In this document: piece after piece, positions 44,423 to 48,620 of the stretch
How positions within the stretch are numbered: position 1 is the stretch's first letter
Layout: the number at the start of each line of letters is the position of its first letter
NCBI GenBank assembly: GCA_022826665.1
Contig: JAJDUK010000039.1
Coordinates: 1 to 48,620 of the forward strand
From: Alphaproteobacteria bacterium
Lineage (GTDB): Bacteria; Pseudomonadota; Alphaproteobacteria; UBA828
Direction: 5' to 3'
DNA: 48,620 bases
The notes under the pieces: model-generated
What the model was told of the DNA's origin: nothing
Seen by the model: the letters and a program-made list of their open reading frames with translations, nothing else
Databases searched by the model: none
Translations under genes and position numbers: made by a program

Positions 44423-46135
44423 CTAACGCGCGCGGCGCAGTCGCGCCGTCCGGGCCGCTTCGCGACCCGGTTTGCTATCGTCCAGCACCTCGGGCGCGTC
44501 AGAGTGTTCGACGAAGGCGAACCCCGCGTATCCCTTCGCCACCACCTCGTCGCATTTGCGCACGTAGTCCGGGAAGCCGATGTAGGGCATGAAGACGGGC
44601 GCCTTGCCCGGAATGTTCGAGCCGATGTACCAGGACTTGGTCTTGGTATAGAGCGTGGCGTCGGCCACCTCGTTGACGTGGGCGACCCACGCGTCCTCCG
44701 CCTCCACCGTCGCCTCGACGCAGGCGAACCCGTTCTCGCGCATGTAGCCGATGCAGTCCGCGATCCATTCGACGTTCTGCTCGATGGACTGGACCATGTT
44801 GCTCAGCACCGACGGGCTGCCCGGCCCGGCGATGATGTGGAGATTGGGGAAGCCCGCGGTCGCGACGCCGAGCAGGCTTCGCGGCCCCCCCTTCCATTTC
44901 TCCGCCAGCGAGCGGCCGCCGATGCCGCGAATGTCGATGCGGGTCAGCGGGCCGGTCATGGCGTCGAACCCGGTGGCGAAGATCAGCGTGTCGAACTCGT
45001 AGTCGCGTTCGCCGACCTTGAGGCCGGAGCGGGTGATCTCCCCGATCGGCGTCTCGCTGACGTCGACCAGGGTGACGTTGTCCCGGTTGTAGGTCGCGTA
45101 ATAGTCGGTGTCGACGCAGGTGCGCTTGCAGCCGATGTGGTAGTGGGGCGAGAGCAGCTCTGCCACCGCCGGGTCGTGCACCGTCTCGCGAATCTTGGAG
45201 CGGACGAACTCGGCCGCCGTGTCGTTGGCCTCCGCGGTTGCGAAGAGATCGGAGAACGCGCCCAGGAAGCCGATGCCGCAGGTCTGCCAGCGCTCTTCGT
45301 AGACGGCGTCGCGCTCCTCAGGCGCCACGTCGAACACGCCGCTCTCGCCGACCGTGAAATCGATGCCCGAGCGGTTCCGCCGCGCGCGCGCCCGAAGGCC
45401 TGCGTAATCCGCCTTGACCGCCTTCTGCACCTCGGGGTCAAGCGGCGCGTTGAAGGCGGGAATGCTGTAGTTCGGCGTGCGCTGGAAGACGAAGAGACGA
45501 TCCGCCTGCTCGGCGATGAGCGGAATGCACTGGATGGCCGAGGAGCCGGTGCCGATGATGCCCACCCGCCGGCCCGAAAAGTCGACCTCTTCCTCGGGCC
45601 AGTCGCCGGTGTGGTAGGTCGCGCCGGCGAATGAGTCGATGCCCTTGAAGTCCGGGATGTTGCGCGCGGAGAGACAGCCGCTCGCCATGATGCAGTGGGT
45701 CGCCGTCACGCGCGCGCCGTCGTCGGTCTCGACCGTCCACTGCCCGGCCGCCTCGTCGAATGTCGCAGCGGTGACGCGGGTGTCGAAGCGGATGTCTCGG
45801 CGGAGGTCGAAGCGGTCCGCGACGTGGTTGAGGTAGCGCAGGATTTCGGGCTGGGTGGCGTAGCGCTCGGTCCACTCCCACTCCTGCTGCAGCGCGTCAT
45901 CGAACTGGTAGGAATACTCCATGCTCTCGACGTCGCAGCGCGCGCCGGGATAGCGGTTCCAGAACCAGGTGCCGCCGACGCCGCTCCCGATCTCGAAGAC
46001 CCGCGCGCTCAGCCCCATGCTCCGCAGCCGGCGGAGCGAGTAGAGTCCGGCGAATCCGGCGCCGACGATCACGGCATCGAAGTCGCAGGCCGGCGCGTCG
46101 GTCCCGCCCGGCCGTTTCGATTGCGGGTCAGGCAA
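44423..46135 (-). CDS. Flavin-containing monooxygenase, Baeyer-Villiger type
   Basis: 570 residues. The FAD-binding FDAVIVGAGFAGLYSLRRLR opens the protein, GGTWFWNRYPGARCDVESME follows, and the Baeyer-Villiger fingerprint is FAGATYHTGDWP. The NADPH site is RRVGIIGTGSSAIQCIPLI. GTWFWNRYPGARCD and the C-terminal GPGSPSVLSNMVQSIEQNVE place it near cyclohexanone/phenylacetone monooxygenases. It inserts oxygen into ketones using NADPH and O2. Which ketone is used is unknown. It converges with ivd and lies upstream of the livM remnant on the minus strand. Confidence 0.9.
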   Translation of the reverse strand: MPDPQSKRPGGTDAPACDFDAVIVGAGFAGLYSLRRLRSMGLSARVFEIGSGVGGTWFWNRYPGARCDVESMEYSYQFDDALQQEWEWTERYATQPEILRYLNHVADRFDLRRDIRFDTRVTAATFDEAAGQWTVETDDGARVTATHCIMASGCLSARNIPDFKGIDSFAGATYHTGDWPEEEVDFSGRRVGIIGTGSSAIQCIPLIAEQADRLFVFQRTPNYSIPAFNAPLDPEVQKAVKADYAGLRARARRNRSGIDFTVGESGVFDVAPEERDAVYEERWQTCGIGFLGAFSDLFATAEANDTAAEFVRSKIRETVHDPAVAELLSPHYHIGCKRTCVDTDYYATYNRDNVTLVDVSETPIGEITRSGLKVGERDYEFDTLIFATGFDAMTGPLTRIDIRGIGGRSLAEKWKGGPRSLLGVATAGFPNLHIIAGPGSPSVLSNMVQSIEQNVEWIADCIGYMRENGFACVEATVEAEDAWVAHVNEVADATLYTKTKSWYIGSNIPGKAPVFMPYIGFPDYVRKCDEVVAKGYAGFAFVEHSDAPEVLDDSKPGREAARTARLRRAR

Positions 46136-46215
46136 GGAGGCCCCCGTCCGCTATGGCGCCGGGCGAAGGGTCCGACGCCGGGTTCGCCGATGTCAAGCAG
46201 CCGCGGGACAAGACG

Positions 46216-46779
46216 CTACCCGCCTCTCCGCCATCGCTTCCAATACCGGGCCAGCACCTCGTCCAGCTCCAGGCCGCCCATCAGCCCGTCCGAGCGCAGG
46301 CACATCACCAGCACGATGATGACGCCCAGCATGAGGCTGCCGAGTCCGAACAGGTCGGGCAGCTGCGCGCCCAGGATGACCGGCCCGCTCTCCAGGTGGC
46401 GGATCAGCTCCATGGCGACCGAAATCAGCACCACGCCCACCACCGCGCCCGTCACCGAGCGCATGCCGCCGAGGATATGCATGGCGAGCGTGAGGAACGC
46501 GGCGTGAAAGTAGAAGGCGCGGGCGTTCACCGTGCCCAGGTAATAGGCGTAAAGCGCGCCGGCGATGCCGAGTTGAACCTCTCCGAGACCGAACGGCGCA
46601 TTGGGAATCAGCGTCTTCTTGATTACCAGCGGCACCGCGAAGATCGACGTGAGGTAGGCACCGAGCCCCATGAATCCCGGATGGGCCAGGTTGGCCACGT
46701 TGGCGTTGCCCATGAAGATCTGCAGGCCGAACGGGAGCCGGCACTCGCCGCGTAGCCACTGGAAGGGCAAGTTCGACAC
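46216..46779 (-). pseudogene. livM: Branched-chain amino acid ABC permease (LivM) with internal deletion
   Basis: N-terminal (QIFMGNANVANLAHPGFMGL, GAYLTSIFAVPLVIKKTLIP) and C-terminal (YLGTVNARAFYFHAAFLTLA, MHILGGMRSVTGAVVGVVLI) parts of a LivM-type permease are joined at APFGL-GEVQL. About 120–150 residues from the middle, several membrane helices, are missing. The frame stays open across the junction. The start is unclear; GTG 46779 is the best guess and lacks a ribosome site. Without those helices it should not form a transport channel, and no livF, livG, livH or livK is nearby. Confidence 0.7.
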
Positions 46780-46882
46780 GACCGCTTCGACAGCCTCATG
46801 ACAGGCTGCAGTATTGACCGAAGTGAGCGACCGGCGCGATGCCCTGGCGGTGGCAACCAGCCCTTCGACGAGATGCGGAAGC

Positions 46883-47407
46883 TCAGTTGCCCGACTTCGC
46901 CATCTTTGAACGCACCCTCTCTGCCAACGCTTCGTTGGTGGCCGCATAGGCGGGCTCGAGCCAGTCCGAGCTCCAGAACCAGAGTCCGATGCCACGGTCC
47001 ACTTCGTGCTGAACGACCTTCGTTCCGCCATCTGCAGGCTCCAGAAGCCAACGATGGTCGAAGGTCAAGATGCCGGGGATGCCCCCGGACTGGCGCAGCT
47101 CCGCACTCGGGAGAAGGGTTTCCACCGTCGCGGTCATTTCCAGGATGGCGCCGCTTGGCTCGCGTACCCTGTTCAGCACCGTCTCCCCATGCGCATAGGC
47201 GCCGTCGACCTCGACGAAGACCGGGTTCCACTGGGGGTAGGCCCCCGTGTCGATCAGAACCTCCCACACCGCCTCGGGCGGGGCGGGGATCCAGATCTCC
47301 ACGAGGAAGGTCTTGCGGGTGGCGAGCGCGCCCGTCACCGCGACGATCAGGACGATCAGGACGGCGGCCGGAACACCCCATTTAACGAGGGACCGGGACT
47401 TCGACAT
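46883..47407 (-). CDS. Membrane-anchored SRPBCC-domain protein
   Basis: 174 residues from ATG 47407. A single N-terminal membrane anchor (WGVPAAVLIVLIVAVTGALA) is followed by an SRPBCC domain: VEIWIPAPPEAVWEVLIDTG, YPQWNPVFVEVDGAYAHGET, then GILTFDHRWLLEPADGGTK. The fold binds hydrophobic ligands in a deep cavity. The ligand is unknown. The anchor suggests the domain faces the periplasm or is membrane-bound. It is 50 bp downstream of the SDR gene on the same strand and probably shares its promoter and TetR control. Confidence 0.8.
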   Translation of the reverse strand: MSKSRSLVKWGVPAAVLIVLIVAVTGALATRKTFLVEIWIPAPPEAVWEVLIDTGAYPQWNPVFVEVDGAYAHGETVLNRVREPSGAILEMTATVETLLPSAELRQSGGIPGILTFDHRWLLEPADGGTKVVQHEVDRGIGLWFWSSDWLEPAYAATNEALAERVRSKMAKSGN

Positions 47408-47457
47408 CTCACATAGCCTCGCGAACCGGCCCATCGGGTCGTCGGCAGCGCGGCTGG

Positions 47458-48303
47458 TCAGGCGGCAGACGGGGGCACGAGCATGGCGCCGAGCCGGTCC
47501 AGGAATGCCTGGCGCTTGTCCTGCCCCATCATCGCAATCAGCATCGCCGCGTCGGCGCCGGTCGGGTTGTTGATCGGCGCATCGCCCGTGACGCACTGGA
47601 AGATCCGGTCGGCGACCTCCTGCGGATCGGCGAGGCTCCCGCCCTGGTTCGCCATCTGCTCGCCCACCGCGGTCATCTGCTCCCGCAGGCGCCTGGAGAA
47701 CGCGACGAGCTGGGCGTCGCCCACCTCCAGCCGATCGTCGATATTGGCGCCGAACGCGGTGGTCGGATAAGCGCCCGGCGCAACCGAATGGATGCGCACG
47801 CCCAAGGGCTTGTATTCCAGCGCCATGCTCTCGGTCAGGCCGATCAGGGCGTGCTTCGAGGCGGAGTAGACAGCGTGTCCCGGCAGGCCCAGATGACCGG
47901 CCATCGAGGTCACGTTGACGATGGCACCATTCCCCGCCGCCCTCATCGCGGGCAGCGCCTCGCGCATGACGTTCATCGGGCCGAACACGTTAGTCTCGAA
48001 CATCGCGCGGATATCCGCGTCGCTGGCCTGCTCGAACAGGCCATCGCCTCCATAGCCGGCATTGTTCACGACGGCATCGATGCGGCCGAATCGGGCGCGC
48101 GCGGCGGCGAAGGCGGCGGAGATGCTGTCCGGGTCGGTGACGTCCAGCTTCAGGACTAGCATCCGGTCGTCGTCGGCAAGCTCAGGCACCCCTTCTGGCG
48201 CGCGCATGGTGGCGACAACGTTCCAGCCCGCGTCTTGGAAGGTCTGGGCGGTCAGCCTGCCGAACCCGCTGGAGCATCCGGTGATGAGAATGGTCTGGGT
48301 CAT
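47458..48303 (-). CDS. SDR-family oxidoreductase
   Basis: 281 residues. ILITGCSSGFGRLTAQTFQD is the cofactor site, followed by VVNNAGYGGDGLFEQAS, the catalytic serine in NVTSMAGHLGLPG and the Y-x-x-x-K of VYSASKHALIGLTESM. It is in the classical SDR group close to retinol- or 17-beta-HSD-like proteins. The substrate is unknown. It is divergent from a TetR gene with a 101-bp space that holds a promoter and a candidate operator, so substrate-induced derepression is likely. Confidence 0.9.
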   Translation of the reverse strand: MTQTILITGCSSGFGRLTAQTFQDAGWNVVATMRAPEGVPELADDDRMLVLKLDVTDPDSISAAFAAARARFGRIDAVVNNAGYGGDGLFEQASDADIRAMFETNVFGPMNVMREALPAMRAAGNGAIVNVTSMAGHLGLPGHAVYSASKHALIGLTESMALEYKPLGVRIHSVAPGAYPTTAFGANIDDRLEVGDAQLVAFSRRLREQMTAVGEQMANQGGSLADPQEVADRIFQCVTGDAPINNPTGADAAMLIAMMGQDKRQAFLDRLGAMLVPPSAA

Positions 48304-48322
48304 GGCACATCCTTACACATCG

Positions 48323-48375
48323 ACAGATTATGACGTTCTGTACAGCATATCTTACATATCACCGCATCTTGTCAA
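48323..48375. promoter_or_regulatory. SDR promoter and possible TetR operator
   Basis: On the minus strand TTGACA (48370–48375) is the -35, with a poorly defined -10 about 15–17 bp on. ACAGA (48323–48327) and TCTGT (48337–48341) form a short imperfect palindrome between the promoter and the SDR start. Such sites are typical targets of a divergent TetR regulator. Confidence 0.4.
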
Positions 48376-48404
48376 GTCGTGAATCCTGAGATATCTCCCG
48401 GCGC

Positions 48405-48620
48405 ATGAGCAGCGTGCGTCGCATTCCCCTCACCGAGACCGAAGCGCGGATCGTCGAGGCCGCGATCGGCATCTTCGTCCGCTATGGCGCGAAGAAGACG
48501 ACCATGGCGGACATTGCCGAGGCGGCCGGGGTGTCGCGCCAGACCGTCTACGCCTCCTTCGGCGACAAGGACGGGATCATCGTGGCGTGCATCCGCCACG
48601 TCTCGGAGGCGTCGCTGGCG
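48405..48620 (+). CDS. TetR-family transcriptional regulator, N-terminal part (cut by window end)
   Basis: 72 residues visible. IVEAAIGIFVRYGAKKTTMA leads into the helix-turn-helix ADIAEAAGVSRQTVYASFGD and KDGIIVACIRHV, the standard TetR DNA-binding domain. The ligand-binding domain lies outside the window. It is divergent from the SDR gene and probably represses it and itself. Confidence 0.9.
   Translation, partial: MSSVRRIPLTETEARIVEAAIGIFVRYGAKKTTMADIAEAAGVSRQTVYASFGDKDGIIVACIRHVSEASLA

Noticed and set aside
44397-44466. GC-rich inverted segments between ivd and the monooxygenase, similar in style to 10,575–10,630 and 28,400–28,500
   Set aside because: The sequences are not copies of each other, so a repeat family (REP-like) is not supported.

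Overview
The window is GC-rich bacterial DNA with protein families and gene order typical of Alphaproteobacteria, probably a Rhodospirillales-like lineage. The pcm–rhodanese–tolC order, the HpsN-type dehydrogenase, the hydantoinase HyuA/HyuB pair and the DUF3891 and DUF427 genes all fit. The assignment is inference: there is no rRNA, and I found no tRNA or CRISPR array.

Left accessory region (about 1–12,070). This is a mosaic of mobile-element debris. A MoxR-like AAA+ ATPase gene (minus strand) is split just upstream of its P-loop by an intact RIT element (recombinases in trio, 1131–4837): three tandem tyrosine recombinases joined by ATGA overlaps between long inverted terminal repeats. Removing the element and keeping one CAGACC restores a 341-residue frame. 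Next come a 649-residue coiled-coil protein, a small plasmid-type protein, a RecD-like helicase remnant, a DUF4102-type integrase with paired decamer repeats upstream, a truncated phage head-protease-like gene, and an AT-rich pocket.

Metabolic core (about 12,070–41,020). In order: an HpsN/HisD-like dehydrogenase with an SDR; DUF427, MaoC and nitroreductase genes; pcm–rhodanese–tolC; a run of DUF3891, VOC, zinc-type dehydrogenase and an ABC ATPase homologue that has lost all its catalytic motifs; higBA; priA; fsa–xerC; a peroxiredoxin; a PIN toxin with a probable new antitoxin; a hydantoin-type operon (hyuA, hyuB, MFS exporter, Asp/Glu racemase); an FMN-dependent 2-hydroxy-acid oxidase; and the pyrimidine genes pyrE, pyrF, pyrD, pyrC, pyrB, where the pyrD frame runs antisense into the 3' end of pyrF.

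Right accessory patch (about 41,020–43,080). An IS481-type transposase remnant lies beside a low-GC two-gene unit. It encodes a 67-residue secreted peptide with six cysteines spaced like a CS-alpha-beta (defensin-like) peptide, then a 318-residue secreted protein with a segment resembling aerolysin/ETX-MTX2 beta-pore-forming toxins. This is my best candidate for an undescribed system.

Right end (43,195–48,620). Isovaleryl-CoA dehydrogenase, a Baeyer-Villiger-type monooxygenase, a livM permease gene with an internal in-frame deletion, a membrane-anchored SRPBCC protein, and an SDR divergent from a TetR regulator cut by the window edge.
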